DNA from: Lytechinus pictus | Taxonomy: Eukaryota; Echinodermata; Echinoidea; Temnopleuroida; Toxopneustidae | Reading direction: 5' to 3' | NCBI RefSeq assembly: GCF_037042905.1 | Contig: NC_087249.1 | Span: forward strand, 11,218,001-11,282,000 | DNA: 64,000 nt | Shown here: piece after piece, positions 1 through 12,200 of the stretch | How the letters are laid out: every line of letters begins with the position of its first letter | Position numbering within the stretch: position 1 is the first letter of the stretch | Notes under the pieces: model-generated | Database searches by the model: none | What the model saw: only the letters and a program-made list of their open reading frames with translations | Told to the model about the DNA's origin: nothing | Program-made: the position numbers and the translations under genes

Positions 1-173
1 ATATGATTGTTGTCAAAATTTTGTAACAAAATTTGTGTACATATAAGGAGTGTCTTCCAGTGCTGCTTTTACCATTTTTCTGTTTTTCTTAATCCTATTA
101 ATCTTCTCTTATTTTTCAATTTCCTTCCTTCTTTCCTTATCTTTTTGCTGCTTTTTTATTTTTCTTGACACAG

Positions 174-248
174 GGCGGTGTGAGCAGTGAATCCATGTTG
201 ACTGCTTACGTCATTGTGACTTACCTTGAGGCCGGCCTACCTGCTGAT
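174..248 (+). CDS. TEP exon a: thioester-domain helix
   Basis: Acceptor cacag at 169-173 and donor gtaagt at 249. It encodes 25 residues beginning GGVSSESMLTAYV, in phase 0 at both ends. This aligns with the A2M stretch in which GGV...L(S/T)AY opens an alpha-alpha toroid helix. Upstream exons are outside the window. Confidence 0.85.
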
Positions 249-3200
249 GTAAGTAAAGGCATTGGGTGTTCGGTGTTGAGGTTGGTGTTTGTTGTTGGAA
301 GCACAATTTAGATTGTCTTCCATAGTTCCAACACATAATCGAGTTTGGTGTTGGTGCTGATGTTTAAAGCACTGTCTAGGTTACTGTCCAGGCTCCAACA
401 CATAATCAAATTTGGTGTTGGTGTTGGAAGCACTATTTAGATTGTCTTCCATAGTGCCAACACATAATCGAGTTTGGTGTTGGTGCTGATGTTTGAAGCA
501 CTGTCTAGATTACCTTCCAAGCTCCAACACATTATCAAATTTGTTGTTGGTGTTGGAAGCATTATTTAGATTGCCTTCCATACATGTAGCTCCCACACCT
601 AATATTTCCTACTAGTTGCAGTAAATTTCATGGCCTTTAATTTAGATTAACTCGAAAATTGTTAATAAACACTTTTAGTGTAAAATTAAAGTCTTGATTT
701 TTAATGAAGTTTACTGAGACTCATGTAGGCTTATGACTTTATGTAAATCTGGTTTCATTCATTGCAGGCATATATTGTACCTTCCTTTGGTACAAACCGA
801 TTATTACTTTTAAGATAGGAAGGTCTCCTTGTTATACAAGCCTAAACATACATGGATACCAAATAAAAAAATAGTATCAAATTATTTTGGAGAAAATGCT
901 CTTTCAGGACATGTTTCATTATAGTTATGCGTTCATGACAAGAACTTTATTGTGGAGCGTCCTGGCCCAGTGGATTCGTCTCCGGACTTTGAAATAGAGG
1001 GTCGTGGGTTCAAATCCCAGCCATGTTGTAGTTTCCTACAGCGAAGAATTCATCCACAGTGTGCTGCACTCGACCCAGGTGAGGTAAGTGGGTACCAGCA
1101 GGAAGTAATTCCTCAAAAAGCTGTGTGCACCGGAATTGGTAGCCTGGCTTAGCTGGGGTAATTACAACAGCAGGGCCCGCAGGGAGAATAGTTTTCGGAA
1201 TTGAAGTGGCTACCCTGGGTAAATATACTGTTATTATTATTATTCATTATTCATTATTTGGTCATTTCTGAGATGTTGATTTTTTTTTAATTGTAGGATG
1301 AAGGTGTAGTGAAAGGCTTAGAGTGTGTGCTAGCAGACCTGGATTCTGTGGAGGATACGTATGCCCTGGCTCAGATAGCGTACGCCTTGGCTCTGGCAGA
1401 GAGGAGTTTGGAAACTGACAGCAACCTAAGTTCAAAACTCGATCAGGTCCTGACTAAACTCAACGAAAGTGCCGTATCTGAAGGTGAGACTCTGCTTTGA
1501 CATGTTAATAATAAAAGTAATAATAGTAGTGATGATAGTGATTATAACAACAACAACAATGATCGTAATAATATGAGATTCATATACATGTAGTGCACTT
1601 TCTATCTTAATAAGGTGCTTAAGGTGCTTCATGACAAATTGGACTTATGGTGGATTACAGGTTCGAAACTTGAACAATAAATACATAAACAGATGTCTGC
1701 TAAAGAAAAACACTTTGGTACAGGTATGTTTTTAGATTGCCTTGAAGGTGGTCGCTGATGTCTGGGTTTTCAAACTATGCAGATGAGAATTCCACATCTT
1801 GACTTTTTTGGTTTATGATGATGTTAGCACTGACTAATATCATATTCGAAGTTAAAGCAGACCTTAGCATATGGGCCATTGTCGGTGACAGTGTTGTGTA
1901 ATCACTCAGAATTCTTGTATTTCATATGTCAGGTGACTTACTCTACTGGAATAGCAACCGCCAGGCGTCTCAGTCCTCGTACCGCACGGCTTCGACCAGT
2001 TCTATCAACATCGAGATCAACTCCTACATGATCCTGACCCAGTTCTTGCGTAACACGCCAGATGTTGCGCGCCAGAGGACATCGCTCACTGTCCGTTGGT
2101 TGATCAAGTATCGGGGTGCACAGGGCGGCTATGGCTCAACACAGGTGTGTATAAGCTCACAGACTGTTCAAAGATCACTACTTTACATTCGCTCTGTCTA
2201 CAAGCAGTTGGTTCTTCTGTCTGTTGCGCAACATATCCTTCACAGCGAAGACCTCTTTGTGTGAATTGCTTTGCATTTGTTCAGTAGTTATGTTTACATC
2301 AATATGATTTCGACTTTTTTGTTCCTTCTCTTTTTTCTTTCTTGTATATATATGCACATATGAACAAGTTGACTATATTTACTTCATTTCCAAGGGGGAT
2401 CCACACTTTACAAGCTTTGCTTTTTAGTGGATCCCCCTCATTTCCATTTATGCTCAATATTATTCTGTTTTTTGTTTTACGAAGTAAGAATGCTTGTCTG
2501 TAAAATTGTACTTGATTTGTATTACTTGATATTACTTTGTATTATGTTTTGAATGGAAATGGAATAAAGAATTGAATTGAATTGAAAAAGTTGTAATACC
2601 ATTTAGGGTAGACCCAGTTGGTCTACTATATCTTTGGTCTGCTCTGCATTTGGTTTAAAACCCCATAGTCTAATTATCATTCAATCTTATGCCCATTTGG
2701 CCTAATTTCCACTATGTCTGCTTATAAATTCTTACTTCGTCAAATGAATATTTGATTCATAAACAGTTCATCTAACCGAGCAGACTAAGCGGTTATTAGA
2801 CATAATGGCCCGTATTCTGAAGTCAGGTTTGACTTAGACCATGGTCTAACTCTCTGCTAAAATTATGGGGAGCCAAAAATTAAAAAAAATCTGTTTTGAT
2901 TGTATATATCCTGTGTCTAATATTTTGCTTTCATAATGAAGAAAAATACTTCAAACTACTTAATTCATCATTCCCAGACAATTATGAAAAATTTGGGTGT
3001 GATATGTGTCAATAAATTGGATGTGAACTGTGAGGGAGTTGTGCCCCAATTGGCTCTCCATAGTTAAACCACGACTTTAAACCAGGGTTTAATTTAAACC
3101 TGCGTTCAGAATACAGGCCAATGGATGTAGCTTTATTTGGAAATTATCCAAAATGGTCAATGTGCTAAATGGCAAGGAGACCAAATAGGTTAAATTTGTC

Positions 3201-6200
3201 AGTGAAAATTAGTGATTATTTGTTTTATTAAACACTCCCCTAATGTCAAAGCAGGCTAGGCTTAAAATAAAGTTATTAAGGGACTAATCTCAATCAATGA
3301 TTAGCTACCTATGATGTAATTTGTACCATGTGTTTATCTCACAATCGGTGGTGCGAGGTTAGGCAAATTATGAATGATTCATGAAGCATCGCGTCTGATT
3401 TTTTCTGAGGTTTTGGCCCCGAGCCAATCAGATGCAAGGCTTTCAGGACATAGTTGATGGTAAAGATTCTTTCCATTATCTTACAGGACACTGTGATGGG
3501 TCTGACTGCCCTTGGTAAGTTTGCGGCCAACACCGACCCGGAAGTATCTTTATACATAGATGCTAAGCTTGTACGTCCCTCGGGCATGATCACCAGTCGA
3601 CGATTCTTTGTCAACGACGTCAACAGAAGGCAACAGAGTGAATATCACTTTGATGGGATGTTGAGATTTGTGAACATCAGGGCCAGAGAGTCAGGATGTG
3701 CTTTGATCCAGGTAGTGTATAGTTCAGTTCAGTCCAGTTCAGTTGAGTTCAAATGATCTAAATCAGTTGAGTTCTGTAGATCAAATTTAGTTGAGTTCAA
3801 TTGATCCAATTCAGTTTGAGTTCAATTGATCTACTACAGTTGAATTCAATTAATCCAATTCAGTTTGAGTTCATTTGAGTTCAATTGATCCCATTCAGTT
3901 GAGTTTCATTGATCTAGTTAAGTTCAATTGATCCAACTCAGTTTGAGTTCAATTGATCTACTACAGTTGAGTTCAATTAATCCAATTCAGTTTGAGTTCA
4001 GTTGAGTTCAATTGATCCCATTCAGTTGAGTTTCATTGATCTAGTTAAGTTCAATTGATCCAACTCAGTTTGAGTTCAATTGATCTACTACAGTTGAGTT
4101 CAATTAATCCAATTCAGTTTGAGTTCAGTTGAGTTCAATTGATCCCATTCAGTTGAGTTTAATTGATCTAGTTAAGTTCAATTGATCTAAATCAGTTGAG
4201 TTCTATAGATAAAATTTAGTTGAGTTCAATTGATCTAGTTCAGTTGAGTTCAATTGATCTCAACTGAGTTCGATCAGTTCAGTTGAGTTCGATTGATTCA
4301 ATTCAGTTAAGTTCAATTGATCCAATTCAGTTTGAGTTTAATTGATCTACTTCAGTTCAGTTTAGTTGATGCAATTCGGTTGAGTTCAATTGATCTACAT
4401 GTACTTCAGTTGATCCAATTCAGTTTGAGTTCAGTTGAGTTCAATTGATCATATATCATAGACATATATAGTATCAATAGATTACCGGTAATCCTATGAT
4501 TCCCATATGCTTTATGCAGGGATCACACAGTTTCATTTAGGCAATTTGTTAACCTATTGACTGCCTAAATTCTGTAACTCCAATAGGCTCTGTACAATGA
4601 TCACCTAAATCCAGAAGGCAGTGTGTTACCTGTTGACTTCTCAATTCTGTAATTCCTTAAAGCTTTTTATAGCGATCATCCAGTACCTGTAGGCTTTATA
4701 AGTTTTAAGTAAGTTTTATTAATGTTGAATATATTTTTCTGTTCCATCTTCCCCCTTCTTAGATTGCCATGAACTATAACGTGATGCCAAGTGAGAAATT
4801 ACCATCGTTTGCACTGAAGAATGCTGTTGAACCCCTGAGAAGCAAGAAAGGAGTCTGCAGTGACTACAGGATCACTATCAGTGTCGGGTAAGATGATAAT
4901 AAACACGCAGTTCTTGTTTAGCGCATATCACATTAAGACATACTGTCCCTCTGCGCTTCCAAAGGACTTGGATATCATTACCCTGGCTTTAGCCCTGTAG
5001 CCTTTTACAGCGCAGAGGCATTTCAAGAAATAAATTCCTGCCAGGTACCCATTCATCTCACCTGGGTTGAGTGCAGCACAATGTGGATGAATTTCTTGCT
5101 GAAGGAATTTACCCCTGGAATTCGAACCCTTGACCCCCTGTTTCAAAGTCAGAAGACAAATCCACTGGGCCAGAACGCTCCACAGATCAATCTAGACCCA
5201 ATCGCTTTCAATTAATTACATTTTTTTTTGTACAGTTCAGCCTCTCTTATCCGGACACGTTAGGACCAGCCCAATGCGGATAAGGAATTAAATATCCAGA
5301 TATTAAATACACGCAGCTGGCTCCCCTATGGTAGCTACACGTAATACGCAGACAGTATTCACTGCAGTATCAGCGCAAATTATAGGCGTTTTTTACGGTC
5401 CAAATGAAATCGATTAGCTACCAAAACTCTTGGATAATTTACCTGCTGAAATGATTGAGGTATATATAGAGCATACCTCGAAAGAAAGAGAATCACTCGA
5501 TAAAACTAATTATTAAAATTTGATCATCGCGGCGAGCATCGCAACTTTGCAAAGTCAGCCATTGTTATGACTGTAGGCTCAAACATGATAGATGGCGCTG
5601 TCCGTATTGAGGTCTAGCGCTAATAATAGTGAGACATGTGTTGTTTTATCCCAGAAAAAAAGAGAACATAATGAAATGGTTGTGCTGCGCCCTCATCTCC
5701 TGGAAAATTATCCTGTCTAAGTTATTTTGGTGATTTGGATAAGATATTTTCATAAAAAATATTGTGGTTGTAGGTAGACTATATTCGAAAATGTATGTAA
5801 TGAAAGTGAGTTTGCGTAGGAGTTTTGAGTTGAGATTGAAATCTCATTTCTCCATGTACTAGATTAAAAAAAGAAATATCTCAGCAAGTGTGCGTCCGAA
5901 TAATAGAGAGATCTGGATAAGGGGAGGCTGGATAAGAGAGGTTGAACTGTATATAGTAAATCTTGCAATAGGGAGTTTTTGCAACCACTACGCAGACGCC
6001 TTTTGGAACGCAGAATATCTATTGTCAAAAGCCCTTCATGGCAAAGCAGTCTTTGTAAAAAATTGGTGATTCAAAACAGCAGTGTCGTCCTTGACTCTGG
6101 ACAGACAGCATATTTGCAATTTTTGTCTGGTCCAATTGTGAGGACTATCTGCTTTCTTGGTCCACCAATTTAAAAACAAAACCTCTCAGCTAGCCATTGT

Positions 6201-9200
6201 GATTTGACTTTCTATTTTCAATAGATTTTAAACCATGTTGCAGAATCTGTTCCCGTTGCAATCGCGAATACTCCCTAATGGTGAAGGCATGCCATCAATA
6301 GTTGACTGGATGTGATTGACTACCCATTTACTTGTTATTAATGTATTGGAGACGCATGTTTATTTTCATTTTAATTTACCTAGTTATAACAATGATGCCC
6401 CGGACGAGGAATCTAACATGGCATTGGTTACCGTGGTACCGCCGTCTGGATTTTACCCAATCAAGTCTTCTTTAGAATCGCTGGCAGACAGATACCCTGC
6501 CATAAAGAGGCATGAAATAGATGGGGAAAAGATCAACTTTTATTTTGACAGTGTGAGTATGATATCTCAGCGACATAGCTGTTCAGTTATATTTCAAAGA
6601 TTTCAAGTGACATTATATAATAAACATTTATCTCATAGAACTGTAATTCTCTAGGCCCTGCCATACAAAGGGTTGCAATTGATCCAATTAATCACATCTA
6701 ATGATAGCTAGTAATACTTTAAAAGTGATTTCTGAATACGAGGATGCATATATGTATCATTGCCCTGACAAGTCCGTGTACAATACCGGGATATTATATT
6801 TTTCTTATATTGAAAACTCTGACAATAACATTGATGGATCGGTAATGTTAAGAAAGGGCCATTGGTATCTTACTTGAAGCTTTGTTTGTTGTGATTTAAT
6901 TGTGATTTGTTAAAACCTGTTGAAACCTGCAGTTGTAAAAGATATTGCTTTATTAGCAAGTTGATATTATCAAGACTTTAGTTCTCCAATATGCAAAATT
7001 GGTATTATATTTGTCTTTCGTTGCAGTATTTTTCCTTTTAAATTCTATGCATTAGAGATGAAAAGAAATTGATATTTTTTCATTCTACAAATACAATTTA
7101 TTAAAAAGCTTTCTAGTAAGTTACATGTACATGATATGAATGTAAACGTACGATATCTAATCTAGTGTGGTTCTTGCATTAATCAGGTAATCATTTCTAT
7201 GAAACAATCATGGACTAAGCTTCATGATATGCTCCAATTGTGTCATCTATTGGATTCTAATTTTACCCTGGTTTGTTAACATTCATGAATCATTATTTTT
7301 TAAGTGTTGAGTACTATAATAATTATTTATTTAAAGTATATATTGATTGCTTGGTAGTCATGTAATCATGGCCGCCAGCACAGAGGATTGTCTTTTGTGT
7401 TTTTTTTGGGGGGGAGGGACGCAACAATAGATGTCCCCCCCCCCCCCCCCCCCCCCCCGAGGAACAAAAGATAATCATCTGCGCTGATTGCAATGCATGT
7501 AGTGAGAAAACATGATCAGTTTTAAATGCAGTTTTTATATTGCTGCATTTATTTGTAATTATACATGTATGACAATGATTCGGTTGGTAACGCTTCTCAT
7601 GGCAGCTTGATGACGAAGTGCAAGTCTTCAGCTTCGACGTGACCAAAGAATTTGATGTGGAAGATGTGAAGCCGGGTTATATCACTGCCACAGATTACTA
7701 CGAACAGAGTGAGTGATCTTTTAATGACTTAACATCGATATCAAGACCGTTTTATAGAATTCAAGAAAACCAAAACCCAAGGAGAGAATGAATCTGAGAA
7801 GAAAGAATAAAATTGGAGGATCGGTTTAAAACAAGCTTCACCAAATTGGTTTTAAAATAAGAGAAATATGGTAGTTTGAAAAGTATGGGGATCCTCACAT
7901 TGGCAAACATCCAAATGGCTGATTTGTGGACAACTTTCCATATTTTGTACAAATATTTTCAGATTTTCCCCCATTATATATCTTTTGAGTTGTATCTTGC
8001 CACCTGAGCACAATGGGAGGAGTAAATCACCATAAAGTGGCAATCTCTGAAAATTTCTTCACAAAATGAGTTCTGAGGATCCCTACAAAAAGTGTTGCAA
8101 GACTTCTCAAGTTTCCATAACTCTCTGATTTTGTAACCGATTTTGATGAAACATGTTTAAAATCAACTGCTCTCATTTTACTCTTTTCGGTAAGATTGAT
8201 TTTCGCAAAGTTATGAATTAACTTTGCCAAAAGAAGATTATTTCCATCTGACAGAGTGAGATATACCGTCTCTCTCTTCCAAGTTTTCAGTCAGCGGTAC
8301 CTGAAATTTGTAGTCTGTCTAAAATGGTGACAAACAAGTTTTCCTTTGACCGTGCCTGATGATGGTGCCCAACAGGCACACGGTGGTGGTGGCCATGCCA
8401 AGAGGAAAGAATTCTTGACTGTTTGACGGTACCCTAATCACAAAAAAAAGAGGGTGGAATTTTGTTAATCGAACTAGAACAAATGACTTTACAAGGGGAA
8501 GACTGGATAGTCAATAGATTTTGCGCTTGGGAAGGGCACCCGACAGCGTTGGGTACGTACAGGTATATGCATTCACGTAATCGTCATTTGTGGTTGTGTA
8601 TAAAACATATGGGGGAGATGATAGAGGGGTGTAAGAGAGGGTCATTTTGACAAATTTTTTCCTTAAAAAATTGGTTACATAACTTGAGATGATTATGTCT
8701 TAGAGATTTCTTGGGAAAGGAAAGGTGGCATTATCCCCATGTGAAAGCGCCATGGTGTAGCGGTTCTGACTCTCGCCTTGTAATCAGAGGGTCATGTGAT
8801 CGAATCCCACCATGGCTTAGCGCCCTTTGGCAAGACGTCAATCCACACATTGCCACTCTCACCCAGGTGCTAATTGGGTACCGGTAGGAAACAACCGTCA
8901 TTGTGGTTGGTTTAGCAAGTATGCGCCTAACAGGGTGCTTGAAATGCTATGAATCCAGTGACCGGGTAATAATAATTGTGAAGCGCTTTGAGTCGTAAAT
9001 TGATAAAGCGCTATATAAATGCCAATTATCATTATTATTATTATACCCCTGCATCCTCTCCATCACCCTTCTATCATTTCCCCCAATATATTTCATACAC
9101 ACCCACCCGCCGATGTGCGAAAAAATTTACTCACTCGGCCCTTTGGGCGCCCTTCCCCATGTACGAAATCGAGCGTTTCAACGAATTGACAAATTGAGTA

Positions 9201-12200
9201 TCCAGTCTTCCCCTTGTAATGTCTACGACTGGAATCAAACTCTAGGCCCTGTTAACGTAAAGACATACAATTTATATTAACAAACGCTTGTTACTTTTTT
9301 TATACGAGATTTGTCTTTGACTTATATAATTATTATTAATTCGACAATTCAGTATGTGTTTTATGTTACAGTGTCCTGTAGATATAGCTTGGCAGCTATT
9401 CTATCTCAATTAAAAAAAAAAACATCATACATGTGAATTTAAGTTTGTTGTGAGCATTTCAATGAGGTACATGTATTGACCAACATTTTGAAATGTCAGT
9501 GTTCATGTAAACATGCACATGTGCCAGTATTAGATCTTTACAAATTTTATTTATATATATATTTTTTTGTTCCTTACAGGTTTGACAAAATCGGTTGAAC
9601 TTGATATAGAATGTGACCCTGAAGCAGAACCAATTGATGATGAACTCGTTGTTATTCAACCTCCGGTTTTGATAGAAATAATCCCACCACCACCTCCTCC
9701 ACCTCAGGTAGTTGTTGACCAAGCCCAATCAGAAGGAGAAGGTGATGGATTAGGTGGAGGAGATGGGGAAGGAGAAGGGGAAGTTACAGATACAGGAGAT
9801 CCTGGTCAAAGTCCTGAATCTCAGGAAGGAACACCCTTCCCAGGATTTGGTTTCCAAGGTAGTGGGAAGGACGATGAGCAGAATGTCAGCAAACCTGCGG
9901 AAGCAGTCGAGGACAAGGACACCGCTGGGCAGGACAAGCAGGATCCAGAATCCAAGGATACAGAGGCACAAGGAGCTGATGAAGGAGAGAAGGAAGGGGA
10001 TACCACACCTGAAGGAGATGCAGATAAACCAGCCAAGGCTACAGAGGAAACTCCTGCAGAGCTCAAGACCGATGCAGTTGTTGATAAACCTAAGAATGAA
10101 ACCGATCATTCAGTAGTTGACGAAGGTCCAATGGCCACTGACAAAATGGTGACGGAGATTATCTATGTTGAAGAAAGTGAAGGCACTCAAGCTGCTAATG
10201 GCACAGAAGCCACTCCAACCTTTAATGCCACAGAAGGCATTCCTGCTGTTAATGCCACAGAAGCCACTCCAGCTGTTAATGTCACGGAAGGTGCTCCGGC
10301 TGTTAATGCCACAGAAGGCACTCCGGCCGTGAATGGTACAGAAGGCATTCCGGCTGTTAATGCCACAGAAGCCACTCCAGCTGTTAATGCCACAGAAGGC
10401 GCTCCAGCTATAAATGCCACAGAAGGCGCTCCAGCCATTAAGGCCACAGAAGGCACTCCGGCCATAGATGGTACAGAAGGCACTCCGGCTGTTAATGCCA
10501 CAGAAGGCGCTCCAGCTGTTAATGCCACAGAAGGCGCTCCGGCCGTTAATGCCACAGAAAGCATTCCAGCTGTTAATGCCACAGAAGGCGCTCCAGCCAT
10601 TAATGCCACAGAAGCCACTCCAGCTGTTAATGCCACAGAAGGTGCTCCGGCCGTTAATGCCACAGAAAGCATTCCAGCTGTTACTGCCACAGAAGGCGCT
10701 CCGGCCGTTAATGCCACAGAAGCCACTCCAGCTGTTAATGCCACAGAAGGTGCTCCGGCCGTTAATGCCACAGAAGGTGCTCCGGCCTTTAATGCCACAG
10801 AAAGCATTCCAGCTGTTAATGCCACAGTAGGCGCTCCGGCCGTTAATGCCACAGAAAGCATTCCAGCTGTTACTGCCACAGAAGGCGCTCCGGCCGTTAA
10901 TGCCACAGAAGCCACTCCAGCTGTTAATGCCACAGAAGGTGCTCCGGCCGTTAATGCCACAGAAGGTGCTCCGGCCTTTAATGCCACAGAAAGCATTCCA
11001 GCTGTTAATGCCACAGTAGGCGCTCCGGCCGTTAATGCCACAGAAGCCACTCCAGCTGTTAATGCCACAGAAGGTGCTCCGGCCGTTAATGCCACAGAAA
11101 GCATTCCAACTGTTAATGCCACAGAAGGCGCTCCGGCCGTTAATGCCACAGAAGCCACTCCAGCTGTTAATGCCACAGAAGGTGCTCCGGCCGTTAATGC
11201 CACAGAAAGCATTCCAGCTGTTAATGCCACAGAAGGCACTCCAGCTGTTAATGCCACAGAAGGCACTCCAGCTGTTAATGCCACAGAAGGTGCTCCAGCT
11301 GTTAATGCCACAGAAGGCACTCCAGCTGTTAATGCCACAGAAGGCACTCCGGCCGTTAATGCCACAGAAGGCACTCCAGCTGTTAATGCCACAGAAGGCG
11401 CTCCGGCCGTTATTGCCACAGAAGGCGCTCCGGCCATTAATGTCACAGAAGGCACTCCAGCTGTTAATGCCACAGAAGGCGCTCCAGCCATGAATGCCAC
11501 AGAAGGCGCTCCAGCTGTTAATGCCACAGAAGGCGCTCTGGCCGTTAATGCCACAGAAGGCACTCCAGCTGTTAATGCCACAGAAGGCACTCCGGCCGTT
11601 AATGCCACAGAAGGTAAAGAGGTGGGAACAGTTGTTGTAGGCACGGAAGAAATGGCAGTAGTGACAGAGGTTGTGACAGTTGCTGAAGGCACAGAGGTAA
11701 TGGCAAAAGGAACAGAGGTTGTGACAGTTTTAGACAGCACAGAGAAATCAGAGGTAACTGAGAAAGCCGCAGCAGAAGAACCCAAGGAAGTGGTCGCAGG
11801 AACAACAGAAGAAGCAACTCAAACACCGTCCACGCCGCCACCTCCAACTGACTTCGATGAATGCACTGTTGAGGACATCTGCCCAGCAGGCTCAGAATGT
11901 GTCAACTTCCCTGGTACTTATGAATGCCGATGTATTGAAGGCTACACAGAAGACGAAGATGGAAGCTGCCATGGTAAGATAATTGTCTTCAAGGTTGTCT
12001 TCAAGGGGTTTTCCAGGCTGAAAAATACCTAAATGAATCAAGTAGAATTAAATCGGCTAAATGCTGGACATTTCATACAAATTTGATTAATGATAACAAA
12101 GTTATTGGATTTTTTTAAACGGTTGCATGCTTGCCATCATGATATGCAATTAAAGTGGGCTGATGACATGTCCCCAATTTCATATTTTCATTTGTGTGTA

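Noticed and set aside
8755-8825. Possible tRNA gene
   Set aside because: A- and B-box-like sequences are present but the acceptor stem does not close and a SINE body with a trinucleotide tail follows.
10203-11606. CRISPR-like regular repeats
   Set aside because: Units are contiguous without spacers, in frame inside an exon of an animal gene.
10187-11785. 532-codon open frame on the minus strand and 120-152-codon frames in another plus frame
   Set aside because: The 27-bp unit is a multiple of three, so any frame free of stops in one unit stays open through the array. The products are monotonous shadows of the real repeat.
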